From: Magnetovibrio sp.
Lineage (GTDB): Bacteria > Pseudomonadota > Alphaproteobacteria > Rhodospirillales > Magnetovibrionaceae
Assembly (NCBI GenBank): GCA_016763255.1
Contig: JAESUA010000329.1
Span: 1 to 8,779 of the forward strand
Direction: 5' to 3'
Length of the DNA: 8,779 nucleotides
The translations under genes and the position numbers were made by a program. Positions 1 through 7,396 of the stretch are shown piece after piece. The notes under the pieces are model-generated. The model was not told the DNA's origin and made no database searches. It was given only the letters and a program-made list of their open reading frames with translations. Each line of letters opens with the position of its first letter. Position 1 is the stretch's first letter.

Positions 1-1582
1 CAAGATCGTCACAGCTGACCTCGATCACCTGCGCCGCATATTGCTTGAGCAAAGCGCGCGCGCCACGATCACCGGTAACGTTCAAAATATCGCAAAAATA
101 TTCACTCGGCCACACAACCGGATTGCCACGTCGGCCCTGACAGTTGGGCACGCAAATATTTTGCCCCCCGGCTTGGACAAATCGCATGATCAGCTGATCA
201 AGGGTGGCAAGTTGCAGTCGCGGCATGTCGCCCAACATAATAACCGCGCCATCGCATTGCTCCCCGGACTCCCCGAGCGCCCCGATGCCCGTGCGCAAGG
301 ATGTGGAAAGGCCTTCGCCGAAATGTGGGTTGTGAACGAAACGTACATCCAGCCCGGTTAAGGCTTGGCGCACATTGGCGGCATCATAGCCGGTCACCAC
401 CACCACCTCTTGGGCCTGTGAGGCCAACGCCGTTTCCACCGCGTGACGCACCAAAGGCTTGTCGTTCCAAGATGAGAGTAACTTGTTGTCATCCCCCATG
501 CGACGCGATGATCCCGCCGCCAATACCACCGCCGCCAAACGTTTCACGCCCTGTTTGGGGGCCACCGGCCGTGGTGCATCCCGGTGTGCTTCACGGGCCT
601 GGGGACGTTCAGATATCTCCCCCAACAAACCGCCGACACCTAGGCCATGCAAGGTTTGGGGTGATACATCTTGGTCTGCGGACAAACGCGCAAACACCAA
701 ATCCACCCCATTAAGCGCCGGTGAGCGCGCACACCCCGGCAGACCCAGGATCGTCTTGCCTTCAAGGCGGCCCGATACCATAAGATTGCCGGGATCAACA
801 GGGATGCCAAAAACATCGACCGTTGCACCGGCCTTCACCATCGCGGCGGGCACAACATCGGCGATGTCGCAAGGGCTGGCCGCACCCAAAATCATCACCA
901 CATCACAGGCCTTGGAAACTTCGATAATGGCCGCGCTGACATCTTCTTTTAGATGGGCACATCGTCGCTCTTGGCTGATCACCGAGCCATAACTTTCCAG
1001 CCGCGCCGCGATTACTTCGCGGGCTTTGTCCAGCAAACTCTCTTTTTGGCCCGGTGCATGGCTCAGCACCAAACCGACCTTGCGCGGCACAAAGCCATGC
1101 ACGCTAAGCACCGATGAAGATTGGCTGCAGCGAAGCAACTCATCCATTTGATCCTTGGATAAGGCATAAGGCGCAACCTTTATGGTGGCGATGGTACGGC
1201 CTGGCTCAACCACCTCAAACGGATTTAGCGTGGCGATCAAAACACCGTACCCGGCTTGATTGATGCAATCGATCGATTGGCGCTCAATATCCACCAGCCC
1301 GGCGCGTAGCGCGTAAACATTGCAGCGTCCGGCAAGCGCCGTACCGATGCGCACGTTTTCACCGCACAATCTCTCAGCCAACAATCGAGCAACCGTGTCC
1401 TCAGCCACATCACCCAGTTCCAGGCGCACTGCGGATATCGTTTCAATACCGGCATCACGCAACGCCGCAAGATCCGCCTCGCCCAAACAAATACCCTTTT
1501 TGAACACCTGCCCGGCGGCGCGAACGGTGTGCGCCAAGATACAGCCTTGCGCCTCATCAATTTTGAATTGACCAAATTTCAT
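1..1582 (-). CDS. Molybdopterin-binding / MobA-like cytidylyltransferase fusion protein (C-terminus cut by window edge)
   Basis: This is probably the enzyme that transfers CMP from CTP to molybdopterin to make the cytosine dinucleotide cofactor of molybdenum hydroxylases. The frame is open from the ATG to the window edge, giving 527 residues without the stop. Residues about 165-300 form a MogA/MoeA-like molybdopterin-binding domain, ending in VDPGNLMVSGRLEGK and GLPGCARSP (262-288). After a Pro/Arg/Ala-rich linker (about 325-345), a nucleotidyltransferase domain starts with LAAGSSRRMG (354-363) and NKLL (366-369), the nucleotide-binding signature. It continues with the metal-binding GDMP (451-454) and GRRGNPV (483-489). 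Few residues should be missing. The ATG overlaps the xdhC stop (ATGA), so the two are co-translated. Family architecture is known to me; CTP specificity rather than GTP is inferred from the XdhC neighbour. Confidence 0.88.
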   Translation of the reverse strand, partial: MKFGQFKIDEAQGCILAHTVRAAGQVFKKGICLGEADLAALRDAGIETISAVRLELGDVAEDTVARLLAERLCGENVRIGTALAGRCNVYALRAGLVDIERQSIDCINQAGYGVLIATLNPFEVVEPGRTIATIKVAPYALSKDQMDELLRCSQSSSVLSVHGFVPRKVGLVLSHAPGQKESLLDKAREVIAARLESYGSVISQERRCAHLKEDVSAAIIEVSKACDVVMILGAASPCDIADVVPAAMVKAGATVDVFGIPVDPGNLMVSGRLEGKTILGLPGCARSPALNGVDLVFARLSADQDVSPQTLHGLGVGGLLGEISERPQAREAHRDAPRPVAPKQGVKRLAAVVLAAGSSRRMGDDNKLLSSWNDKPLVRHAVETALASQAQEVVVVTGYDAANVRQALTGLDVRFVHNPHFGEGLSTSLRTGIGALGESGEQCDGAVIMLGDMPRLQLATLDQLIMRFVQAGGQNICVPNCQGRRGNPVVWPSEYFCDILNVTGDRGARALLKQYAAQVIEVSCDDL

Positions 1583-2604
1583 GATGCGGTCTTCCCGCTA
1601 AGGGGCAGCTTTTGGTTCTTGGCGGCGATCACCTGGGCCAAAATCGAAACCGCGATTTCGGCCGGTGAGCGGCCACCGATGTCCAGCCCAATTGGCGCGT
1701 GTATGCGGTTGATGGCGGCTTGATCGAAGCCAAACAAATGTAGCCTTTCGGCGCGCTTGGCATGGGTTTTTCGACTGCCCAAAGAACCGATGTAAAAAGC
1801 TTCGGAGCGCAACGCCAAGGCCAACGCCATGTCATCGGGTTTGGCATCGTGGATCATGGTCACCACCGCCGTATGGCGATCTAACGTTATGTCCTGCAGC
1901 GCCATATCGGGCCAGTCACAAATCAAATTGACATCGCTAAAGCGTTCCTGCGTTGCGAACGCCTTGCGCGGGTCAATAACCGTCACCTCGAACCCGGCCT
2001 GCATCGCCATCGGCACCAAGGCCTGGGCAATGCGCACCGCACCGATCACGATCATCTGATAAGGCGGCATCATCGGGTGAATGAAATAGCGCTGATCAGC
2101 ATCTTCATAGCTACATGGGCGTTCATCAATCAAGGCCTGCGCGGTCGTCTCCAGCGCTGCATCACATAACGCCAGCGCACCGGTGGTGATGCCGTCTCGC
2201 ACCGTGGACCAAGTCCCGCTCGTGACATCGACCACCCGGGCAAACCCGGATGGGCCCATCAATTGGGCCAACAAGTCCGGGGTTAGCAGTTCAACCAGCA
2301 CCCGTACTGTGCCGCCGCAGGCCAATCCGGCGGCCGCTCCTTGTTCATCCGAAATGCCGTATTCAAGTACTTCAACCCCACCATCGCGGATGATTTCCAG
2401 GCATTCAGAGACCACGCTGGTTTCGATACAGCCGCCAGAAACACTGCCCGCAAAGCCGGTCTCGGCATTGACCACCATGAGGCTGCCGGCCGGACACGGC
2501 GACGATCCCCACGTTTGCATGACGGTGGCCAACGCAAGCCCCAACCCGGCATCGGCCCAAACCTGGGCCTGTTGTAGCAATGGATCATGGGCAGAGGGGG
2601 TCAT
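1579..2604 (-). CDS. xdhC: XdhC/CoxI-family molybdenum cofactor maturation protein
   Basis: XdhC proteins bind molybdenum cofactor in the cytoplasm, help it gain its terminal sulfido ligand and deliver it to xanthine-dehydrogenase-family enzymes. They are not part of the finished enzyme. The 341-residue product has the N-terminal XdhC/CoxI domain: GSSPCPAGSLMVV at 33-45, SGGCIE at 56-61 and CGG at 96-98. A C-terminal Rossmann-like domain begins at about 184 (IVIGAVRIAQAL) and ends with YIGSLGSRKTHAKR (271-284) and HAPIGLDIGGRSPAEIA (302-318). The motif GAVRIAQ has Arg where I expect His. The start is supported by an AAGGA site 7 bases upstream that overlaps the stop of the preceding ABM gene. 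The stop overlaps the start of the nucleotidyltransferase fusion. Family assignment is firm; which hydroxylase it serves is unknown. Confidence 0.93.
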   Translation of the reverse strand: MTPSAHDPLLQQAQVWADAGLGLALATVMQTWGSSPCPAGSLMVVNAETGFAGSVSGGCIETSVVSECLEIIRDGGVEVLEYGISDEQGAAAGLACGGTVRVLVELLTPDLLAQLMGPSGFARVVDVTSGTWSTVRDGITTGALALCDAALETTAQALIDERPCSYEDADQRYFIHPMMPPYQMIVIGAVRIAQALVPMAMQAGFEVTVIDPRKAFATQERFSDVNLICDWPDMALQDITLDRHTAVVTMIHDAKPDDMALALALRSEAFYIGSLGSRKTHAKRAERLHLFGFDQAAINRIHAPIGLDIGGRSPAEIAVSILAQVIAAKNQKLPLSGKTAS

Positions 2605-2611
2605 GGCAGGG

Positions 2612-2616
2612 TCCTT
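2612..2616 (-). promoter_or_regulatory. Ribosome binding site of xdhC overlapping the upstream stop codon
   Basis: AAGGA on the minus strand lies 7 bases before the xdhC ATG and overlaps the TAA stop of the ABM gene (2615-2617). Ribosomes ending on the ABM gene would stop on this site, which suggests translational coupling of the two. Confidence 0.6.
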
Positions 2617-2914
2617 AACCGTTCAACAGCGTGCAGGTGCGCACGGTTTTTTCCGCCACCATATCATTTGTTGCCGCAAAAAAGGCCTGAACATGATCAT
2701 CTTCACGATGTGCCGCAAGGGCGGCTTCATCGCTATAGACTTCAACATAATGGAACGTTTCAGGGTCGCTTGGATCATTGAACACTTGAAACTGTTTGCA
2801 GTTTTTATCCGTACGTGCAGTGATCTCGGCGTTTTTCAAAACGTGGGGATGAAATTCATCCGCCATTCCAGGTTTGACCTTTATGGTGATAACGATGGCA
2901 TAGTTATCTGGCAT
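2615..2914 (-). CDS. ABM-domain protein, putative quinol monooxygenase
   Basis: This small protein of 99 residues belongs to the antibiotic-biosynthesis-monooxygenase (ABM; YgiN/LsrG-like) superfamily of dimeric alpha-beta barrels, some of which act on quinols without added cofactor. The family pattern is visible: an opening strand YAIVITIKVKPG (5-16), a central CKQFQVFNDPSDPETFHYVEVY (39-60), then DEAALAAHREDDHVQAFF (62-79), with the usual His residues at 69 and 74. There is no signal peptide or membrane segment. An in-frame ATG exists at 3007, but I chose 2914: it has AAAGGA 7 bases upstream, and the longer N-terminus runs through the AT-rich promoter region. The gene is first in an apparent operon with xdhC, which begins 10 bases downstream. 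Many ABM proteins have no known activity, so the substrate is unknown. Confidence 0.85.
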   Translation of the reverse strand: MPDNYAIVITIKVKPGMADEFHPHVLKNAEITARTDKNCKQFQVFNDPSDPETFHYVEVYSDEAALAAHREDDHVQAFFAATNDMVAEKTVRTCTLLNG

Positions 2915-2983
2915 GTGGCTGTCCTTTATCTGTACAAAATGCTCGACCGCTTGTTTATAAGTTGATAAATAAATGATTTTGAG

Positions 2984-3011
2984 GCATTTGCAAACCACCA
3001 AATGCACATTT
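2984..3011. repeat. Inverted AAATG/CATTT repeats, candidate operator
   Basis: GCATTTG (2984-2990) and CAAATGC (2999-3005) are a perfect 7-base inverted repeat with an 8-base spacer. The second half also pairs with CATTT at 3007-3011 across two bases. A further AAATG lies at 2971-2975, so the motif alternates in orientation four times in 41 bases, just upstream of the transporter start. This suits the binding site of a dimeric regulator, but the region is AT-rich and the regulator is not visible. Confidence 0.35.
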
Positions 3012-3014
3012 CAA

Positions 3015-3018
3015 AGGA
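3015..3018 (+). promoter_or_regulatory. Ribosome binding site that sets the EamA transporter start
   Basis: AGGA within AAAGGAA sits 7 bases before the ATG at 3026. It lies inside the extra N-terminal codons that would follow from the earlier in-frame ATG at 3002, so it favours 3026 as the true start. Confidence 0.65.
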
Positions 3019-3025
3019 ACAACAC

Positions 3026-3892
3026 ATGCGCAATGCCTGGATACTGATGGCCGTCGCCATCGTTTTTTGGGGTATCAATTGGCCGATCATGAAGATCGGG
3101 CTCAATGAAATTGGCCCCCTTTGGTTCGCCGCGCTGCGTGTCAGCTTAGCCGCCCTGGTATTGTTTGCTTACCTCGGCTTGCGCGGCCAATTGCGCTTAC
3201 CGGATCGTTCAGAAGGCCCGGTGCTGCTCAGCGTGGGTGTTTTGCAGATCGGAGTCTTCATGGCCATGATTCACACCGCCGTGCAGTTTGTCGATGCCGG
3301 GCGTTCCGCCGTGCTGGTCTACACCACGCCCATTTGGGCCGCCCCCATGGCTTATTGGTACTTGGCTGAACGTTTAAACTCTCGACAGGTCATCGGTGTT
3401 TTGTGCGCAGTGGCGGGTTTGCTTGCGCTGTTTAATCCATTCAGCTTTGCCTGGCACGACACAGATAGTGTCTTGGGCAATGGATTGTTGTTGGGCGCAG
3501 CAATCATTTGGGCTGCGGTGATTGTCCATGTGCGCGGGTTTGGCTGGAGCCGCCCGCACCTGGGCTTATTGCCCTGGCAAATGGTTCTTGGCGCGGCCGT
3601 ATTGGTGCCCTTGGCGTGGACCGTCGAAGGCCCCCCCAGCATACCGTTGAACGGTCAATTTTTCATCATCATGGCCTTCAACGCCATCTTCGCCACCGCT
3701 TTCGCATTTTGGGCCTATTTAAGCGCCGCTAAAACACTGCCCGCCAACACCACGGCGATGGCATCTTTGGGCGTTCCCATGGTCGGCATCGCGGCCTCGG
3801 CAGGTTTGATCGGTGAAAGCCTCAGCCCCGAATTGGCGGCGGGGCTGGCTTTTATCATCCTCGGTCAGATTGTCTTTCACCGAAAAGCCTGA
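3026..3892 (+). CDS. EamA-family (DMT superfamily) inner-membrane transporter
   Basis: The 288-residue product is a drug/metabolite transporter of the ten-helix EamA type, expected to export or exchange a small metabolite across the inner membrane. Two repeated EamA halves are visible. The first opens with WILMAVAIVFWGINWPIMKIGL (5-26) and includes RSAVLVYTTPIWAAPMAYWYLAERL (93-117). The second starts at about 150 and includes the helix FNAIFATAFAFWAYLSAAKTLPA (218-240), followed by GVPMVGIAASAGLIGESLSPE (249-269). Hydrophobic stretches alternate with short loops throughout and about ten segments can be counted. The start at 3026 is chosen over 3002 because of the AGGA site and because it begins right before the first helix. 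Substrate cannot be read from the sequence. The divergent arrangement with the Moco maturation operon may reflect shared control. Confidence 0.9.
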   Translation: MRNAWILMAVAIVFWGINWPIMKIGLNEIGPLWFAALRVSLAALVLFAYLGLRGQLRLPDRSEGPVLLSVGVLQIGVFMAMIHTAVQFVDAGRSAVLVYTTPIWAAPMAYWYLAERLNSRQVIGVLCAVAGLLALFNPFSFAWHDTDSVLGNGLLLGAAIIWAAVIVHVRGFGWSRPHLGLLPWQMVLGAAVLVPLAWTVEGPPSIPLNGQFFIIMAFNAIFATAFAFWAYLSAAKTLPANTTAMASLGVPMVGIAASAGLIGESLSPELAAGLAFIILGQIVFHRKA

Positions 3893-3907
3893 GCCCCTTT
3901 GAGGCTC
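3891..3907. terminator. Weak hairpin between convergent stops, possible shared terminator
   Basis: GAGCC (3891-3895) and GGCTC (3903-3907) form a 5-base-pair stem with a 7-base loop, starting within the transporter stop codon. There is no clear T-run after it on either strand, so intrinsic termination is doubtful. The 42-base gap between the two convergent genes holds nothing else that looks like a terminator. Confidence 0.25.
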
Positions 3908-3934
3908 TCATCACCCCTTGAGTGCCCCTGAGAT

Positions 3935-6900
3935 CTAGCCTTCCAATTCCAGCAAAAGATCTTTTGCATCCACCTGAGAACCGGCTTGAACATGTACGGT
4001 TTTGACCACACCATCGATTTCGGCATGCACGGACGTTTCCATTTTCATCGCTTCAAGGGTCAGTAAAAGATCGCCCGATTTAACCTGCTGGCCACTTTCA
4101 ACCGCGAGTGTCGATACCATACCGGGCATGGGCGCGGCAACGTGGCCCGGATTGGCCGGGTCAGCCTTGGGGTGTTTGACCTTGGTGGCCGCCAAAGCGT
4201 GCAACGGAACGACCGAGGCGCGCGGCGAGCCGTTGAGCTCAAAGAACACCTTCACATCACCTTCGGCGTTGGGCTCACCAATGGCTTGGCAACGCACCAC
4301 CATGGTTTTGCCGCGCTCCAACTCGACACTGATTTCCTGACCCGGTTTCATGCCATAGAAAAATACCGGCGTGGACAAGGTATCGACCGGACCGTTGGCA
4401 CGGCGGAAGGTGGCGTAGTCCTTGAACACTTTGGGATACATCAGGTACGAATTGAGCTCTTCGTCTGTTATCTTGCGCCCGGCTGATTTCTCCGCCTCTT
4501 GGCGGGCAAGATCCATATTCACCGCCTTAGCGATGGAACCGGGGCGCACCGTGATCGGGGCTTGGCCTTTGAGCACCTTATCTTGAAGCGCCTTGGGGAA
4601 GCCGCCGCAAGGCTGGCCCAAATCGCCCTTAAAAAACGACACCACTGATTCCGGGAACGACACGTCCTTATCTGGGGACTGCACGTCTGCGGGGCTCAAT
4701 CCTGCAGACACCATCGCCAAGGCCATGTCGCCGACCACCTTGGAGCTGGGCGTCACCTTGACGATATCACCAAACATCTGGTTGACGTCAGCATACGCCT
4801 TGGCCACTTCATGCCAGCGTTCTTCCAGGCCCAAAGACCGCGCCTGTTCTTTCAAATTGGTGAATTGGCCGCCGGGCATTTCGTGCAAAAACACTTCGGA
4901 TGCGCCAAAACGCAGATCGCTTTCAAAGCCCGCATACTGTTTGCGTACCATTTCCCAGTAGTCTGAAAACGACCGGATCGTTGCGCCATCCAGGCCGGTA
5001 TCACGTTCGGTGCCGCGCAAAATTTCCACCAACGAACCGAGGTTGGGTTGTGACGTCAAGCCAGAAAAACTGTCCATCGCCGCATCAAATGCATCGACAC
5101 CGCTTTCCACCGCCGCCAGCACCGTGGCCGAAGACACCCCCGATGTATCATGGGTGTGCAGGTGCACCGGCAGGCCGGTTTCTTGTTTGACCGCTGGGAT
5201 CAAGAGGCGCGCGGCTTGGGGCTTCAAGACCCCGGCCATGTCCTTGATGGCGATGATGTGACAGCCGGCGTCTTTCAGTTGGCGCGCCATGTCTATGTAA
5301 TAATCGAGGTCATACTTGGGCCGTTTAGGGTCCAGCATATTGCCGGTGTAACAAATGGTGCCTTCCAGCAAGCGGTCGGTTTCCAGCACCGCATCCATGG
5401 CCACGCGCATGTTGTCGACCCAATTGAGGCTGTCAAACACACGAAACACATCAACGCCGCTTTCCGCCGCTTGATGGACGAACTGGCGCACCACGTTGTC
5501 GGGGTAATTGGCATAGCCGACACCATTTGATCCGCGCAAAAGCATCTGGAACAAGACATTGGGGATGCGTTGACGAAGCGAGCGCAAGCGCTCCCACGGG
5601 CATTCTTTCAAGAACCGCATGGCGACCTCGAAGGTCGCACCACCCCAACATTCAAGTGAGAACAAATCCGCCATTTCATACGAATAGGCATCCGCCACCT
5701 GGATCATGTCATAGGTGCGCATACGCGTCGCCAGCAAAGACTGATGGCCGTCACGCATGGTGGTATCGGTGATGAGGGCCTTTTTTTGATCCATCATCCA
5801 TTGCGAAAAGCCAGTTGGCCCCAGTTCGTTCAACAAATCACGGGTACCCTTGGGCCGTACACGCGTGGAATCAAATACAGGTACCTGGGGGGCCGGGTGC
5901 GCGGTGGGCAAAATGCGGCCTGCAACTTCCGGGTTGCCGTTGACGGTGACATCAGCAATGAAATTCAAAAGCCGCGTGCCACGGTCACGACGGGCCGGGA
6001 AATGAAACAGTTCCGGTGTCTCATCGATAAAGCGCGTGGTGTATTCAGCGTTGGTAAATTTTTCATGATTGATGAGGTTTTCAACAAACACCAAGTTGGT
6101 CGCCACGCCGCGAATACGGAACTCTCGCAACGCCCGGTCCATGCGGCGAATGGCTTCATTCGCAGACGGGGCCCAGGCGGTGACCTTTTCCAACAAGCTG
6201 TCGTAATAGCGCGTGATCACCGCACCCGAATAGGCGGTGCCGCCATCCAGACGAATGCCAAAACCGGTGGCCCCGCGATAGGCGCTGATGCGGCCATAAT
6301 CAGGCACGAAGTTGGCTTCGGGGTCTTCGGATGTGATGCGGCATTGCAGGGCATGGCCGTTCAGCACGATGTCTTTTTGCGGCGGCACCCCGGTTTCATC
6401 CAAATTTCCGATGCGCCCGCCTTGGGCAATCAGGATCTGGGCTTTGACAATATCGATGCCGGTGACCGCTTCGCTCACCGTGTGTTCAACCTGCAAGCGC
6501 GGATTGACCTCGATGAAGTAAATTTCGTCGGTGTCGGCGTCCATCAAGAACTCCAACGTACCGGCATTGGAATAGTTCACCATGCGCGCCAAACGCAGCG
6601 CTGCTTCGCACAAAGATTCGCGTGCCGCATCATCAAGATACAGCGCCGGGGCACGTTCGACGACTTTTTGATTACGTCGCTGCACGGTGCAATCACGTTC
6701 AAACAGATGCACCACATTGCCATGCAAATCGCCGAGGATTTGCACCTCAACGTGGCGCGCGCGTTCGACCAGTTTTTCGAGATACACTTCACCGTTGCCA
6801 AAGGCCGCTTCGGCTTCACGACGCCCGGCCAAGACTTCGGTGTCGAGTTCTTTTTCGCTGCGGACGATGCGCATGCCGCGCCCACCACCCCCCCAGGACG

Positions 6901-7396
6901 CTTTGAGCATCACCGGATAACCGACCTCAAGCGCCATGCGCCGCACTTCAACCATATCTTCGGGCAAAACGCCACTGGCAGGCATCACCGGCGTGCCGGC
7001 TTTTTGCGCCAAATTGCGCGCCGAAACCTTATTGCCCAAGGCCCGCATCACATCGGACGAGGGGCCGATGAAAATAAAACCGGCATCACGACAAGCATCG
7101 GCAAAATCGGGATTTTCCGACAAAAACCCATACCCCGGATGCACCGCATCACAGCCCGAGTCATGGGCAATGCGCAAGATGTCTTCGATGTTTAAGTACG
7201 CCTTAACCGGACCATCGTTCACGCCAACCTGATAGGCTTCATCTGACTTAAAGCGATGCAGCGACATTTTGTCTTCGGCAGCAAAAATCGCCACGGTGCG
7301 AATGCCCAACTCATTGGCGGCGCGAATGATGCGGATGGCGATTTCGCCACGATTGGCAATCAGGATTTTACGAACTTTGGTGGCGGAGTTATGCAT
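3935..7396 (-). CDS. pyc: Pyruvate carboxylase
   Basis: This biotin enzyme makes oxaloacetate from pyruvate, bicarbonate and ATP to refill the TCA cycle. The 1153 residues are full length for the single-chain form. The biotin carboxylase domain (about 7-455) shows the ATP loop SWGGGGRGMRIV (167-178), the stretch DCTVQRRNQK (235-244) and EVNPRLQVEHT (296-306). The carboxyltransferase domain (about 540-810) has DTTMRDGHQS (544-553), R621, the lysine expected to be carbamylated (K718 in AIKDMAG) and HTH (747-749). T882 lies in VTPSS. The biotinyl domain ends the chain, with the biotin lysine K1118 in EAMKMET. Arginines 427, 429 and 472 fit the acetyl-CoA site I recall for the R. etli enzyme, suggesting allosteric activation. 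AAAGG lies 8 bases before the ATG. No key residue is missing. Confidence 0.98.
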   Translation of the reverse strand: MHNSATKVRKILIANRGEIAIRIIRAANELGIRTVAIFAAEDKMSLHRFKSDEAYQVGVNDGPVKAYLNIEDILRIAHDSGCDAVHPGYGFLSENPDFADACRDAGFIFIGPSSDVMRALGNKVSARNLAQKAGTPVMPASGVLPEDMVEVRRMALEVGYPVMLKASWGGGGRGMRIVRSEKELDTEVLAGRREAEAAFGNGEVYLEKLVERARHVEVQILGDLHGNVVHLFERDCTVQRRNQKVVERAPALYLDDAARESLCEAALRLARMVNYSNAGTLEFLMDADTDEIYFIEVNPRLQVEHTVSEAVTGIDIVKAQILIAQGGRIGNLDETGVPPQKDIVLNGHALQCRITSEDPEANFVPDYGRISAYRGATGFGIRLDGGTAYSGAVITRYYDSLLEKVTAWAPSANEAIRRMDRALREFRIRGVATNLVFVENLINHEKFTNAEYTTRFIDETPELFHFPARRDRGTRLLNFIADVTVNGNPEVAGRILPTAHPAPQVPVFDSTRVRPKGTRDLLNELGPTGFSQWMMDQKKALITDTTMRDGHQSLLATRMRTYDMIQVADAYSYEMADLFSLECWGGATFEVAMRFLKECPWERLRSLRQRIPNVLFQMLLRGSNGVGYANYPDNVVRQFVHQAAESGVDVFRVFDSLNWVDNMRVAMDAVLETDRLLEGTICYTGNMLDPKRPKYDLDYYIDMARQLKDAGCHIIAIKDMAGVLKPQAARLLIPAVKQETGLPVHLHTHDTSGVSSATVLAAVESGVDAFDAAMDSFSGLTSQPNLGSLVEILRGTERDTGLDGATIRSFSDYWEMVRKQYAGFESDLRFGASEVFLHEMPGGQFTNLKEQARSLGLEERWHEVAKAYADVNQMFGDIVKVTPSSKVVGDMALAMVSAGLSPADVQSPDKDVSFPESVVSFFKGDLGQPCGGFPKALQDKVLKGQAPITVRPGSIAKAVNMDLARQEAEKSAGRKITDEELNSYLMYPKVFKDYATFRRANGPVDTLSTPVFFYGMKPGQEISVELERGKTMVVRCQAIGEPNAEGDVKVFFELNGSPRASVVPLHALAATKVKHPKADPANPGHVAAPMPGMVSTLAVESGQQVKSGDLLLTLEAMKMETSVHAEIDGVVKTVHVQAGSQVDAKDLLLELEG

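Larger units (their letters stand above)
2915..3025. promoter_or_regulatory. AT-rich divergent promoter region between the ABM-xdhC operon and the EamA transporter
   Basis: This 111-base gap separates two divergent starts and must hold promoters for both directions. The core (about 2951-2980) is markedly AT-rich compared with the genes. It contains TTTAT and ATAAA as an inverted pair (2954-2958 and 2965-2969). I cannot fix convincing -35/-10 pairs; possible boxes match consensus poorly on both strands. Confidence 0.6.

Noticed and set aside
397..416. CAC/CCA trinucleotide run as a microsatellite
   Set aside because: It encodes the Val-rich strand EVVVVTG of the nucleotidyltransferase domain, which the family fold explains.
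459..992. Plus-strand open frame of 177 codons opposite the MobA-like fusion
   Set aside because: It overlaps a gene with clear molybdopterin-binding and nucleotidyltransferase motifs, and its own translation is low in complexity and unlike any family I know.
2183..2965. Plus-strand open frame of 260 codons across xdhC, the ABM gene and the promoter region
   Set aside because: It is antisense to two recognisable genes and runs through their junction; the translated protein has no coherent domain.
2915..3007. Longer N-terminus for the ABM protein from an ATG at 3007
   Set aside because: The extra 31 residues are encoded by the AT-rich promoter region and do not match the family. The ATG at 2914 has a good ribosome site and gives the normal family length.
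3002..3025. Earlier ATG at 3002 for the EamA transporter
   Set aside because: The ribosome site AGGA lies downstream of it and fits the ATG at 3026, which also places the first helix right after the start.
3891..3907. Strong rho-independent terminator between the transporter and pyc
   Set aside because: The stem has only five pairs and no T-run follows on either strand, so it is kept only as a low-confidence candidate.
5744..7195. Long plus-strand open frame of 483 codons opposite pyc
   Set aside because: It lies wholly antisense to a full-length, motif-complete pyruvate carboxylase. Its translation shows no recognisable domain, and long antisense frames are expected in GC-rich coding DNA.
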